In this document: piece after piece, positions 33,799-43,135 of the stretch
Layout: each line of letters opens with the position of its first letter
Numbering within the stretch: position 1 is the first letter of the stretch
DNA from: Christensenella sp. UBA4379
GTDB lineage: Bacteria; Bacillota; Clostridia; Christensenellales; Aristaeellaceae
NCBI GenBank assembly: GCA_002391225.1
Contig: DGRV01000085.1
Span: 1 to 64,000, forward strand
Reading direction: 5' to 3'
Length of the DNA: 64,000 nucleotides
Notes under the pieces: model-generated
The model's database searches: none
The model's input: the letters and a program-made list of their open reading frames with translations, nothing else
Told to the model about the DNA's origin: nothing
Program-made: the position numbers and the translations under genes

Positions 33799-35403
33799 AT
33801 GCGCCGTTTAGCCCTTTGGCTCACTGCCGTGACCGTTCTCCTTCTGCTGACCATCCCTGCGGGAGCCCAGCAGAATCAGGATGTTTCATTCGCTCTTTCC
33901 AGCGTTTCCGTCAAGCTTATTGGCAATTCCCCCATGGCCGTCAACCTGCAGGCTTCCTGCCCCGGAGAGCTGATCGTTTCCAGCGCAGCGGATGGAACGG
34001 AGCTGGGCCATACGCCGGTGAAGGCCGGCAGCAATACGCTTTCGGTGCAGCTTCAAAGAAACGGGGAGTCGCTGCCTGCTGGGTCTTATTCCGTACTTTT
34101 GACCCTGGTCAGCGCGGAGGGCGTTTCCAGCCGCTCCAGACAGGTGTCCATCCGCGTAGAGCAGGAGGAGGACGCTGATACGCCGGAAGCGGAGCCGAAA
34201 GCATCCCCGGAGCCGGAACCATCGCCCGAAGCCCAGGATGGGCCCTGGGACTTATCGGTGCTGGATCAGAGTGTTTCCCAAAGTCAGCTTCTTTCTTTTC
34301 AGGCGGTGAACGAAACAGAAAACCTTTCTCTCGAGCATCCCGTATATGCCGGCGCTCTGCGCGCTTCTGAGGATGAAAACAGCTACTGGACCATGGAGCT
34401 GGGTAAATTAGAAGATGAACAGGCGATTTGGGACATCATGATGCAGCCTATTACAATTCTGGACGATCATAAGCACAGCGCCAAGGAAACCTACAAGCTC
34501 CGGAAAACGCCGGACAGCTCCACCTCCCGCAGCAATATTGTTGGAGAAGTTACCTACCGCTCCCAGGGCGTCCATGTGGTCGAGCAGCTGGACAGCGGCT
34601 GGACGCTGGTGGAAGCCTATAACACTTCCTACGGCGACACCTATAAAAAGGACGGCAGAGTCGCCGGATACGGAAAAACGGCCCAGCTGATTCAGGGCTA
34701 TGTCAAGACCGATGTGCTGCAGCAGGTGGAGCCCAAGGAGGATTACGCCCTGCTGATCGATAAGTATACCCAGACCATGTACATTTTTTCCAAAGGGAAG
34801 ATCATCGGGACTTTGCTGGTATCCACCGGAAAGGTCAACGCTTCCCAGCCGTGGAACGAAACCCCCGCCGGTGAATTTCTGATTGTCAGCTGGACCGGCG
34901 GTTTCTGGGCGGGAAATCTGTACTGCGATATGGGCCTGCTTTTAAATAATGGGTGTCTGATCCATGAGGTGCCGGCCCTGGTCAGGGATCAGGAAACCGG
35001 GTATAAGGATTATTCCACCACGACCCAGTATCTGGGCCAGAAAGCGAGCCACGGCTGTGTCCGGGTACAGCGCACGAAAAACGAAAACGGGCAGAACATG
35101 AAGTGGCTGTGGGACAACCTGTCCATCAATACCAAGGTGATCATCTGGGACGACGCCACACGCTACACGAATTATCCCGATGACAGCCTGGTGCTTTATT
35201 ACAACCAGGTAGGCGGAAACCGTTATCATCTGAATCAGTACTGCCACAGCGTCAACAAGCGGTACCACCCCTTGACCGCTTTTACCTACGGGGAGCTGAC
35301 CGAGGAGCCCTACGACGAACTGGTTCCCTGCCAGAGCTGCACACCGCCGGAGCGGCCCGAAACCATTCAGAAAAAGAACCTGGCTAACGGGTATCCGTTC
35401 TGA
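33799..35403 (+). CDS. Secreted L,D-transpeptidase (YkuD) with SH3-like domain and C-terminal Cys/His module
   Basis: The ATG at 33799 follows GGAAGGAGGG by 8 bases; 534 residues. A signal peptide (about 1-24, ending AGA-QQ) leads into an Ig-like region, a Pro/Glu spacer (about 130-150) and an SH3-like segment (YKLRKTPDSSTSR onward). The YkuD catalytic domain then carries the conserved SHGCVRV with the active-site Cys. After it, the last 55 residues hold YHLNQYCH and PCQSC, a Cys/His pattern that may bind a metal. The enzyme should crosslink peptidoglycan through 3-3 links or attach other groups. There is a 19-base gap from glpK. Confidence 0.88.
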   Translation: MRRLALWLTAVTVLLLLTIPAGAQQNQDVSFALSSVSVKLIGNSPMAVNLQASCPGELIVSSAADGTELGHTPVKAGSNTLSVQLQRNGESLPAGSYSVLLTLVSAEGVSSRSRQVSIRVEQEEDADTPEAEPKASPEPEPSPEAQDGPWDLSVLDQSVSQSQLLSFQAVNETENLSLEHPVYAGALRASEDENSYWTMELGKLEDEQAIWDIMMQPITILDDHKHSAKETYKLRKTPDSSTSRSNIVGEVTYRSQGVHVVEQLDSGWTLVEAYNTSYGDTYKKDGRVAGYGKTAQLIQGYVKTDVLQQVEPKEDYALLIDKYTQTMYIFSKGKIIGTLLVSTGKVNASQPWNETPAGEFLIVSWTGGFWAGNLYCDMGLLLNNGCLIHEVPALVRDQETGYKDYSTTTQYLGQKASHGCVRVQRTKNENGQNMKWLWDNLSINTKVIIWDDATRYTNYPDDSLVLYYNQVGGNRYHLNQYCHSVNKRYHPLTAFTYGELTEEPYDELVPCQSCTPPERPETIQKKNLANGYPF

Positions 35404-35423
35404 CGCGAATACAGCAAAAAAAC

Positions 35424-35453
35424 TTGTAACAACTGCGGGCGGCATGCTATAAT
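35424..35453 (+). promoter_or_regulatory. Promoter of the asd-dapA-dapB operon
   Basis: TTGTAA (35424-35429) and TATAAT (35448-35453) are 18 bases apart, with an extended -10 (TGC before TATAAT) that compensates for the weaker -35. Confidence 0.7.
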
Positions 35454-35499
35454 CGCTTCGTGTTTTTCACGCAAAACCACTAGGATCGGGGGCTTATTC

Positions 35500-36588
35500 A
35501 TGCAGAAATACAAGGTTGGCATCATCGGCGCTACCGGGATGGTCGGACAGCGCTTTATCACATTACTGGCGGATCATCCCTGGTTTGAGATCGCCGTGCT
35601 CGCCGCCAGCGGCCGCAGCGCCGGGAAAACCTATGAGGAAGCCGTCGGCCCCCGCTGGGCCATGATGGACCCGATTCCGGAAAAGATCCGCGGCATGAAG
35701 GTGCAGGACGCCGAACAGGTCGAAGCCGTCGCCGGTCAGATCGACTTTGCTTTCTGCGCGATTTCCGCTTCTAAGGAAGAAACCCGGGCGCTTGAGGAGC
35801 GCTACGCTAAAACGGAAACGCCGATCGTCAGCAACAACAGCGCATGCCGCGGCCTGCCCGACGTGCCCATGCTGATCCCGGAGATCAACCACGCTCACAC
35901 CGCCGTGATTCCCGCGCAGAAAAAGCGCCTCGGTTCTGCCCGCGGGTTCATTGCCGTCAAGCCGAACTGCTCCATTCAAAGCTATGTTCCGGCGCTGACG
36001 CCTTTCCTCTCCTGCGGCATTGAAAAGATCATGGTCTGCACCTATCAGGCCATCAGCGGGGCCGGAAAAACCTTCAAAACTTTCCCGGACATCCTGGACA
36101 ACGTGATCCCTTACATCGGCGGCGAAGAAGAAAAGAGCGAGCAGGAGCCCCTCAAAATCTGGGGCAGTCCGAACGCAGACGCCTCCGCGATTGTTCCGGC
36201 GGTTTCCCCGGTCATCAGCGCCCAGTGCCTGCGCGTCCCAGTGCAGGATGGTCATACGGCGGCGGTCAGCGTACAGTTTACAAAGAAGCCTTCCATCGAT
36301 GAAATGCTCGCCGCCTGGGAAAACTGGGTCACCTATCCGCAGCAGCTGAAGCTGCCCAGCGCCCCGACGCCCTTTGTCAAATACATGACAGAGCCGGACC
36401 GTCCTCAGGCCAGGCTGGACCGGGATTTTGAGCGCGGCATGGGCGTTACGGTCGGACGTCTCCGTGAAGACAGGATTTTTGACTATCGCTTTGTCTGCCT
36501 GTCCCACAATACCCTCCGCGGGGCGGCCGGCGGCGGCGTTCTGAGCGCGGAGCTCCTCTGCGCGACGGGCGAAATCGTCCACAAATAA
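35500..36588 (+). CDS. asd: Aspartate-semialdehyde dehydrogenase
   Basis: The 362-residue enzyme opens VGIIGATGMVGQRF, the NADP-binding glycine loop. It has SNNSACRGLPDVP, and VKPNCSIQSY holds the catalytic Cys that forms the thioester. QAISGAGKTF and a late AAGGGVL segment complete the family pattern. It is of the archaeal/fungal-like Asd branch judging by length and the NPNC-equivalent KPNCS. It reduces aspartyl phosphate to the semialdehyde at the branch point to lysine, threonine and methionine. dapA follows after 36 bases, so this operon leads to diaminopimelate for lysine and cell wall. The aspartate kinase lies at 52522-53835. Confidence 0.93.
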   Translation: MQKYKVGIIGATGMVGQRFITLLADHPWFEIAVLAASGRSAGKTYEEAVGPRWAMMDPIPEKIRGMKVQDAEQVEAVAGQIDFAFCAISASKEETRALEERYAKTETPIVSNNSACRGLPDVPMLIPEINHAHTAVIPAQKKRLGSARGFIAVKPNCSIQSYVPALTPFLSCGIEKIMVCTYQAISGAGKTFKTFPDILDNVIPYIGGEEEKSEQEPLKIWGSPNADASAIVPAVSPVISAQCLRVPVQDGHTAAVSVQFTKKPSIDEMLAAWENWVTYPQQLKLPSAPTPFVKYMTEPDRPQARLDRDFERGMGVTVGRLREDRIFDYRFVCLSHNTLRGAAGGGVLSAELLCATGEIVHK

Positions 36589-36624
36589 TCGGCCCCATCG
36601 TTTTCAGGAAGGAAGGAAAAACGG

Positions 36625-37533
36625 ATGAAAACCCCGCTTTTTCAAGGAGCGGCTACCGCGCTGATCACACCGATGAAGAAGGACGGAAGCGTCGACGTTC
36701 AGGCGCTGGAAAAGCTGATTGAGTATCAGCTTGAAAACGGCGTCCAGGCCCTGGTTCCATGCGGCACCACGGGCGAACCCGCTACGCTTTCGCTTACTGA
36801 GTGGCAGGAGGTCATCCGCCGCACGGTGGCGCAGGTACACCGCCGCGTCCCCGTCATCGCCGGAACGGGCGGAAATAATACCAGAGATGTGATTGAACGG
36901 GCGGCTTTGGCCAAAGCGCTGGGCGCGGACGCTCAGCTTTGCGTAACGCCCTACTACAATAAAACCACTCAGGAGGGGCTGATTGCCCATTATCAGGCCA
37001 TCGCCGGCCAATCTGAGTTACCGGTGATCCTCTACAGCGTTCCCTCCAGAACCGGTATGGCCATTTCGCTGGATACGCTGAAGGTCCTGAGCCGGCATCC
37101 CAACATCATCGGCCTCAAGGAAGCCGGCGGAGATATCGGCCGGGTGGGTGATATAATGGCTGCTTGCGGGGACGATCTGCCGATTTTCTGCGGATCAGAT
37201 GAAATCACCGTGCCGATGCTTTCCCTGGGAGCCGAGGGCGTCATTTCCGTCCTGAGCAACGCCCTGCCCGCCGCTGTTTCCGGGATGACGGACAGCTGGC
37301 AGAAGGGAGACATTACTGCCGCCCGCGAGCTGCAGCTTCGGTATCTGCCGCTGATTCGTCTTTTGTTCAAGCAGGTCAGTCCCATCCCGATCAAGGCGGT
37401 CATGCGCCTGATGGGCTTGTGCGAAAACGCGCTTCGGCTGCCCCTGCTGCCCCTTGATCAGGAGGCGGAAGAAACGCTCCGCCGGGAGCTGGTCCGCCTG
37501 AACGTGCTGACCGGAGAGGAAAAGAACGGATGA
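36625..37533 (+). CDS. dapA: 4-hydroxy-tetrahydrodipicolinate synthase
   Basis: The 302-residue protein starts ATALITPM after a short leader and has VPCGTTGEPATL, YYNKTTQEGL and LYSVPSRTGM. NIIGLKEAGGD carries the Schiff-base Lys. This is the full set for DapA, which condenses pyruvate with aspartate semialdehyde, the first step committed to lysine and diaminopimelate. The GGAAGGAAGG site is well placed. The stop overlaps the start of dapB (ATGA), so the two enzymes are made together. Feedback by lysine is common in the family but cannot be judged here. Confidence 0.94.
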   Translation: MKTPLFQGAATALITPMKKDGSVDVQALEKLIEYQLENGVQALVPCGTTGEPATLSLTEWQEVIRRTVAQVHRRVPVIAGTGGNNTRDVIERAALAKALGADAQLCVTPYYNKTTQEGLIAHYQAIAGQSELPVILYSVPSRTGMAISLDTLKVLSRHPNIIGLKEAGGDIGRVGDIMAACGDDLPIFCGSDEITVPMLSLGAEGVISVLSNALPAAVSGMTDSWQKGDITAARELQLRYLPLIRLLFKQVSPIPIKAVMRLMGLCENALRLPLLPLDQEAEETLRRELVRLNVLTGEEKNG

Positions 37534-38273
37534 AAAAAATACTTTTATGCGGCGCTTTGGGCAAAATGGGCCGCCAGGTCGCGATGCTCGCTTCTGAAAA
37601 CGGTTTTGAAATCGCCGCCGGCATCGATCAGTCGGCGGAAGGAACAGCTGGTTCTTTTCACGTGTATCCCGGCTTTGACAGCCCGATCGCGGAAGAAGCG
37701 GATGTGATCGTCGATTTCTCCCGGCCCTCCGCTCTGGAGGGGCTGCTCCGGTACGCGGTTTCCAAAAAGCTGCCCTGCGTGCTCTGCTCCACGGGCTACG
37801 GCGAAAAAGAGAACGGAATGATCCGGGAAGCCTCCGCCTCCATTCCCCTGTTTGTCAGCGCCAACATGAGCCAGGGCGTCTATGCGCTCAAAAAGCTGAT
37901 CGCTATGGCCAAGCAGCTTTTGCCTCAGGCGGATATCGAGATTATCGAAAAGCATCACCGCTATAAGGACGATGCCCCCAGCGGGACGGCCAAGGCCCTT
38001 CTGGATGCGCTCTGCGACGAGGATACCACCCTGTGCTACGGCCGGAAAGGCAACAATACCCGGCGGAAAAGCGGTGAAATCGGCGTTCACGCCGTCCGGG
38101 GCGGCACCGTCTGCGGCGACCATGAGGTGGATTTCTTCCTGAACGACGAGATCGTCACGCTGACCCACCACGCGCAGAGCCGCGCGATCTTTGCCAGCGG
38201 CGCGCTGAAAGCGGCGGGTTTCATCATCGACCAAACGCCCGGCATCTACGGAATGGATGAGATGATGAAATAA
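37530..38273 (+). CDS. dapB: 4-hydroxy-tetrahydrodipicolinate reductase
   Basis: The 247-residue enzyme has an N-terminal nucleotide-binding loop (LLCGALGKMGRQVA). It has the DapB signature EKHHRYKDDAPSGTA with the catalytic His pair and Lys, and later IGVHAVRGGTVCGDHEV. It reduces the DapA product with NAD(P)H. It starts inside the dapA stop. It is a shade shorter than the usual 265-270 residues, mainly in the N-terminal Rossmann part, but all active-site motifs are present. It is the last gene of the asd operon; the greA promoter begins 6 bases after its stop. Confidence 0.93.
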   Translation: MKKILLCGALGKMGRQVAMLASENGFEIAAGIDQSAEGTAGSFHVYPGFDSPIAEEADVIVDFSRPSALEGLLRYAVSKKLPCVLCSTGYGEKENGMIREASASIPLFVSANMSQGVYALKKLIAMAKQLLPQADIEIIEKHHRYKDDAPSGTAKALLDALCDEDTTLCYGRKGNNTRRKSGEIGVHAVRGGTVCGDHEVDFFLNDEIVTLTHHAQSRAIFASGALKAAGFIIDQTPGIYGMDEMMK

Positions 38274-38278
38274 AACGG

Positions 38279-38307
38279 TTGCAAAACCGATGAAACTATT
38301 GTATAAT
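38279..38307 (+). promoter_or_regulatory. Promoter of greA(-lysS)
   Basis: TTGCAA (38279-38284) and TATAAT (38302-38307) are 17 bases apart. The predicted transcription start is near 38314. Confidence 0.78.
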
Positions 38308-38316
38308 AGTTCGACA

Positions 38317-38340
38317 GGGCGGGGCATTTTTGCCCCGTCC
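38317..38340 (+). other. Stem-loop at the 5' end of the greA transcript
   Basis: GGGCGGGGCA (38317-38326) pairs with TGCCCCGTCC (38331-38340) around a TTTT loop, with one G-T pair. It begins only about 3 bases after the predicted transcription start and 60 bases before greA. No T run follows, so it is more likely an mRNA-stabilising or regulatory hairpin than a terminator. Confidence 0.55.
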
Positions 38341-38400
38341 GGTTATGATTTTTGATGCAAATAATAGCTATGCTTTTTTCATTTGAAAGGAGTTTTACCC

Positions 38401-38916
38401 ATGAACGAGAATGCGCCCCGTACCATCGTTTCGGCTGAAGGGCTGAAAAAGCTCGAAGAAGAGCTGAATTATCTTGAAAATGTCCGTCGCCCGGAAATTG
38501 CCGAGCAGATCCGGATCGCCCGCGGTTTCGGCGACCTGAGCGAAAATGCCGAATACGACGCCGCCAAAAACGAGCAGTCCAAGCTGGAGGCTGAAATCGC
38601 CGAGCTGCAGCAGACCATCAGCACCGCCATCGTGGTGGATGAAAACGACATCCGCACGGACCACGTCAGCATTGGCACCGCCGTGACCATCGAGTGCAAA
38701 TCCTGCACCGACGAAGACCTTTACGCCCCCGGCGAACAGGATGTGTTCACGATCGTCGGCGCCCGCGAGAGCAATCCGGCCAAACGGCTGATCTCAAACG
38801 AGTCCGCCATCGGCAGTGCGCTGCTCGGCAAGCGGATCGGCGAGGAAGCCGTCGCCCATCTGCCCGACGACGCGGAAGTTGTCTTTATCATCTTGAAAAT
38901 CGAAAAAGCAGATTGA
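38401..38916 (+). CDS. greA: Transcription elongation factor GreA
   Basis: The ATG at 38401 follows AAAGGAG by 10 bases; 171 residues. The N-terminal coiled coil carries LENVRRPEIAEQIRIARGFGDLSENAEYDAAKNEQ-type sequence (about 28-62), with the two acidic tip residues D and E of GDLSENAEY that stimulate RNA cleavage by RNA polymerase. A C-terminal FKBP-like domain follows (about 85-171). GreA rescues backtracked polymerase. It lies 15 bases before lysS, as in many Firmicutes, and the pair probably share the promoter at 38279. It is about 12 residues longer than the usual 158-160, at the N terminus and in a mid loop. Confidence 0.94.
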   Translation: MNENAPRTIVSAEGLKKLEEELNYLENVRRPEIAEQIRIARGFGDLSENAEYDAAKNEQSKLEAEIAELQQTISTAIVVDENDIRTDHVSIGTAVTIECKSCTDEDLYAPGEQDVFTIVGARESNPAKRLISNESAIGSALLGKRIGEEAVAHLPDDAEVVFIILKIEKAD

Positions 38917-38931
38917 TCAGAGGGAAAACGT

Positions 38932-40428
38932 ATGCAGGATCAGACAAAGAATGAAGCACCCGTCCGCACAGTGCCCGCTCTTTCCGAGCAGGAGCAGATC
39001 CGCCGCGCAAAGCTTTCGGAACTGACGGAGGCCGGCAACAGCCCCTACCAGATCACGAAATACGATGTAACGCACGAAAGCAGCCAGATCCTGGAAGGCT
39101 TTGAATCACTCGAAGGCCAGACGGTTTCGATCGCCGGCCGCATGATGAGCCGCAGGGTCATGGGCAAGGCGTCCTTTGCCCATCTACTGGACGGCCAGGG
39201 CGACATCCAGATTTATGTCCGCCGGGACGACGTCGGGGTCGACACCTATACCGCGTTCAAGGGCTATGATATTGGGGACATCCTTGGCATCACCGGCTTT
39301 GTCTTTAAAACGCAGACCGGAGAAATTTCTGTTCACGCGCAGACGGTGACGCTTCTTTCCAAGTGCCTCAAGCCCCTGCCCGAAAAGTTCCACGGCCTGC
39401 AGGATCAGGATCTGCGCTACCGTCAGCGCTATCTGGACATGATCGTCAATCCTGAAGTGCGGGATACCTTCATCAAGCGCAGCAAGGTCATCAGCGCGAT
39501 CCGCACGTTCCTGGAAAGCCGCGGCTTCCTGGAAGTGGAAACCCCCGTCCTGCATACCCAGGCCGGCGGCGCGTCCGCCCGCCCGTTCATCACCCATCAC
39601 AATAGCCTTGATATAGATATGTATCTCCGCATCGCGCTGGAGCTTCATTTGAAGCGCCTGATCGTCGGCGGCTTTGAGCGGGTTTATGAAATCGGCCGTG
39701 TTTTCCGCAACGAAGGCATGGATACCCGTCACAACCCCGAGTTCACGATGCTGGAGCTCTACCAGGCATATACCAACTATGAAGGCATGATGGACATCGT
39801 GGAAGAGATGTTCCGCTATGTCGCCCACGCCGTCAACGGCACCGGGCTGGTGGACACCGGGGACGTTCAGCTGGATCTGGACAAGCCCTTCGCCCGTATT
39901 TCCATGGTGGAAGCGGTCAAAAAGTATTCTGGCGTAGACTTTGATCAGATTTCCACGCTGGAAGAAGCCCGCGCCGTCGCCAAGGAACATCACATTGAAT
40001 ACGAGCAGCGTCATCAGAAAGGCGATATCCTGAACCTGTTCTTTGACGAATACGCCGAAAAGAATCTGGTTCAGCCGACCTTCCTGTACGGCCACCCGGT
40101 GGAGATCTCTCCCCTGGCAAAGCGTGACCCGCTTCACCCCGGCTATACCGAACGGTTTGAAGTGTTCATGCTGGGCCGGGAAATGGGCAACGCCTTCTCC
40201 GAGCTCAACGATCCAATCGACCAGCGCGCCCGGTTTGAAGCCCAGGCGGCCCTCAAAGCCCAGGGAGACGAAGAAGCTCATGGCGTCGATGAAGATTTCC
40301 TGAACGCCTTGGAAATCGGCATGCCGCCCACCGGCGGCCTCGGCGTCGGGGTCGACCGTCTGGTCATGCTTCTGACCAACGCCTCCTCCATCCGCGACGT
40401 TCTGCTGTTCCCGACAATGAAACCTTGA
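38932..40428 (+). CDS. lysS: Lysine--tRNA ligase, class II
   Basis: The 498-residue enzyme has an N-terminal OB-fold anticodon domain (about 55-160, with [10 protein letters not shown] and FAHLLDG). The class II core has motif 1 around [10 protein letters not shown], motif 2 [20 protein letters not shown] and motif 3 [15 protein letters not shown]. It charges tRNA-Lys with lysine and also makes AppppA in many bacteria. It follows greA after 15 bases and ends at a terminator 25 bases beyond its stop. Lying next to the asd-dapA-dapB genes, it places lysine supply and use side by side, though a separate promoter serves each. Confidence 0.95.
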   Translation: MQDQTKNEAPVRTVPALSEQEQIRRAKLSELTEAGNSPYQITKYDVTHESSQILEGFESLEGQTVSIAGRMMSRRVMGKASFAHLLDGQGDIQIYVRRDDVGVDTYTAFKGYDIGDILGITGFVFKTQTGEISVHAQTVTLLSKCLKPLPEKFHGLQDQDLRYRQRYLDMIVNPEVRDTFIKRSKVISAIRTFLESRGFLEVETPVLHTQAGGASARPFITHHNSLDIDMYLRIALELHLKRLIVGGFERVYEIGRVFRNEGMDTRHNPEFTMLELYQAYTNYEGMMDIVEEMFRYVAHAVNGTGLVDTGDVQLDLDKPFARISMVEAVKKYSGVDFDQISTLEEARAVAKEHHIEYEQRHQKGDILNLFFDEYAEKNLVQPTFLYGHPVEISPLAKRDPLHPGYTERFEVFMLGREMGNAFSELNDPIDQRARFEAQAALKAQGDEEAHGVDEDFLNALEIGMPPTGGLGVGVDRLVMLLTNASSIRDVLLFPTMKP

Positions 40429-40452
40429 GCGTTAATTTTTTAGTCAGAAAAG

Positions 40453-40478
40453 CACTGCTGTTTGACGGCAGTGTTTTT
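40453..40478 (+). terminator. Intrinsic terminator after lysS
   Basis: CACTGCTG (40453-40460) pairs with CGGCAGTG (40466-40473), one G-T pair, loop TTTGA, followed by TTTTTCTT. Confidence 0.85.
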
Positions 40479-40528
40479 CTTAAAGTTCGGATGTATTTTC
40501 TCTTTATGCTGGAGATTCTTTTATTCAT

Positions 40529-40557
40529 TTGTCAAAGCTCCTTAAAAGTGCTATACT
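40529..40557 (+). promoter_or_regulatory. Promoter of the hybrid kinase operon
   Basis: TTGTCA (40529-40534) and TATACT (40552-40557) are 17 bases apart, about 45 bases before the kinase start. Confidence 0.7.
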
Positions 40558-40600
40558 GAGATGGAATGAATGATCCTCGCTGAAATCTACGGAGGCCCGG

Positions 40601-43135
40601 ATGAAAAAGAGCCTGATGATCCTGGGGAACGTACTGATTGTGCTGCTCATTCTGACGTTTCTGACGTTTTATACGAGCAGCGAGCATCGGCGTCTCCTCG
40701 CCTCCCAGACGGAGGCATTTGAAAACATGACGGTGGCCATGGAAAATGTGACCACCAATTATCTGCTGGGCGAACAGCAGGTCTGCAGAAGCTGGGCCAA
40801 TTATATCAACGCCAGCCATATGACCGCGCAGGAGGCCATCGATTTCGTGGGCGCTTCCGTTACCGCGCCGGAAATCATGGCCCACATCCTTTTTACGGAC
40901 CGAGCGGAGCTAAGCGGCATTTCCACCGTTCCGAAGGCCGGAAGCGACGGAGACTTTGCTGTTTCCTATGCCAACATCAACATTTTCAGCGGCGGCTTTG
41001 AAGAACTGCTTGGCAAAGAAAGCACCGTCAACGTGACCCGCGCCTATACCAACCCGACCAACGCGATTCAGTCCATTGCCTTCTGCAGCCCCATCACGCT
41101 TCTGGAAACGCCGGAGGGTCCTTCCAGGGAGGCGGTCCTGCTCAGGATTATCCCGGTGGCGTCCTTTGAACAGAGATGGACCTTCCCTACGGAGGATTAC
41201 CGCAGCGCCGAGGTCTCTCTGATTGATCTGGAAGGTAACTACATCATCCACGGCCATTCCTTTAAAAATACCAATTTCTATGAGTTCTACCAGTCCTATA
41301 ACCACGCAGGCAGGGCTCATATGGAGGAGGTAAAGCAGTCTGTCTCCGGAAGGCCCGGTACGCTGGTTCTGAGCAATGCACAGGGCCAGCAGTGCCTGGC
41401 GGCGCATACCCGGGTCAATTCCACGGACCACTGGATCCTGGTTACCATGATTCCAATGAGCCAGCTGGGACGAACGGCCATGGACTGGATCCTCATCGTG
41501 ATCATTTCCGTAGGTCTTCTGGCTCTGCTGGCGTTCAACATCATGTGGCTCGTGCGGCTGAACCGGCAGTTAAAGGCCGCCGCGGCTGAGGCAGAACGTG
41601 CCAACCAGGCTAAGACTGATTTCCTTTCCACCATGTCGCACGACATCCGCACCCCCATGAACGCCATCATCGGGCTGACGGCCATCGCAGAGAAAAATGT
41701 GGAGGACAGTAGAACTGTCCGGGAAAGCCTGCACAAGATCAGCCTAGCGGGCAGCCATCTGCTGACGCTGATCAACGACATTCTGGACATATCGAAGGTG
41801 GAAAGCGGCAAGCTGAGCCTGAGCCCCGTCACCTTCTCTATCGTAGAATGTGCCGAAAACCTGATCAACCTCTCCCAGCCCATGGTACGGGAAAAGAACA
41901 TCGACTTTAATTTCCGCGTCAACCGCTTTGAGCATGAGTACCTGTACGCGGACCAGCTGCGCATCAACCAGATCTTTATCAACCTGCTTTCCAACGCCCT
42001 CAAATATACAGAGCCGGGCGGCCGGGTTTCTGTGGACCTGAGGGAAGAGACGGGCGACAGCGACAGCACCGTGCGCCTGATCTACCGGGTGGCCGATACG
42101 GGCATCGGCATGACCCCGGAATTTATGGCGAAAATGTATCAGCCCTTCTCGCGCCAGACGGACAGCCGGGTGAACACGATTCAGGGAACGGGCCTCGGCC
42201 TCGCCATCACCTGGCAGATGATCGACCTGATGCACGGCAGCATTGACTGTCAGAGTGAATTGGGCAAGGGCACCGTCTTTACGGTCACGCTTTGTCTGCC
42301 CCTGGCGGATAAGCCGGCGGAAGAAATGAAGCTCGATCCCATCCGTGTGCTGATCGCGGATGACGACGAAGTCCTCCTCACCACCGCAAAGGATACCCTT
42401 TTGTCTCTGGGCGCGCAGGCCGATACTGCCCTCAGCGGGGCGGAAGCCGTACGGATGGCCTCCGGCGGGGAAACCTATCAGGTGGTCATCCTGGATTGGA
42501 AGATGCCGGATATGGATGGCATCGAGGTAGCCCGGAAGATCCGGGAAAGCGTGGGCAGTCAGGTGCCGATCCTGCTGATTTCGGCCTACGACTGGTCCGA
42601 CCTGGAGGAGGCTGCCAAGGATGCCGGCATCAGCGGGTTCATCAGCAAGCCGCTGTTCCGCTCCACCCTGTACGAAAAGCTCAGCGAGGCGCTGGGCAAG
42701 GCAAAGAACAACGCAAATCAGGAAGACGACAAATCAGACATCGCCGGCATGCGCATCCTGGTGGCGGAGGATAACGACATCAACTGGGAAATCATCTCCA
42801 TGCTGCTTTCGATGCACGGCATTACCGCCGAACGGGCGGAAAACGGACAACTGGCCGTCGACCGCATGACGCACGCCGAAAAAGGTGATTTCGACCTCAT
42901 TTTTATGGACATTCAGATGCCGGTGATGAACGGGCTGGACGCTGCCAGGGCCATCCGGGCCCTGCCCGATCCCTGGGCAGCTGGCATTCCCATCATCGCG
43001 ATGACCGCGGACGCTTTCTCCGAAAACGTGGCCGAATGTATCGCCGCCGGGATGAACGGACATATCGCCAAACCCATCGACATGAAGCTGGTACTCAAGG
43101 AAATCAGAAGAATCAGGGAGGAACAGAAAAAGTGA
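40601..43135 (+). CDS. Hybrid sensor histidine kinase with two receiver domains
   Basis: The 844-residue protein has a membrane helix at 7-27, an extracellular sensor domain of about 260 residues (30-290, Cache-like in layout but not confirmed) and a second helix at about 296-318. A HisKA domain follows with FLSTMSHDIRTP, where H347 is the phosphorylated His. The HATPase domain (about 450-570) has NLLSNALKYT, DTGIGM and GTGLGLAI. Two receivers come next: 581-700 with D632 as acceptor and 717-840 with D770. The output is not fused, as no DNA-binding domain or HPt is seen, so signalling must pass to another protein. Its stop overlaps the start of a solute-binding lipoprotein (GTGA), implying joint function. 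Confidence 0.9.
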   Translation: MKKSLMILGNVLIVLLILTFLTFYTSSEHRRLLASQTEAFENMTVAMENVTTNYLLGEQQVCRSWANYINASHMTAQEAIDFVGASVTAPEIMAHILFTDRAELSGISTVPKAGSDGDFAVSYANINIFSGGFEELLGKESTVNVTRAYTNPTNAIQSIAFCSPITLLETPEGPSREAVLLRIIPVASFEQRWTFPTEDYRSAEVSLIDLEGNYIIHGHSFKNTNFYEFYQSYNHAGRAHMEEVKQSVSGRPGTLVLSNAQGQQCLAAHTRVNSTDHWILVTMIPMSQLGRTAMDWILIVIISVGLLALLAFNIMWLVRLNRQLKAAAAEAERANQAKTDFLSTMSHDIRTPMNAIIGLTAIAEKNVEDSRTVRESLHKISLAGSHLLTLINDILDISKVESGKLSLSPVTFSIVECAENLINLSQPMVREKNIDFNFRVNRFEHEYLYADQLRINQIFINLLSNALKYTEPGGRVSVDLREETGDSDSTVRLIYRVADTGIGMTPEFMAKMYQPFSRQTDSRVNTIQGTGLGLAITWQMIDLMHGSIDCQSELGKGTVFTVTLCLPLADKPAEEMKLDPIRVLIADDDEVLLTTAKDTLLSLGAQADTALSGAEAVRMASGGETYQVVILDWKMPDMDGIEVARKIRESVGSQVPILLISAYDWSDLEEAAKDAGISGFISKPLFRSTLYEKLSEALGKAKNNANQEDDKSDIAGMRILVAEDNDINWEIISMLLSMHGITAERAENGQLAVDRMTHAEKGDFDLIFMDIQMPVMNGLDAARAIRALPDPWAAGIPIIAMTADAFSENVAECIAAGMNGHIAKPIDMKLVLKEIRRIREEQKK

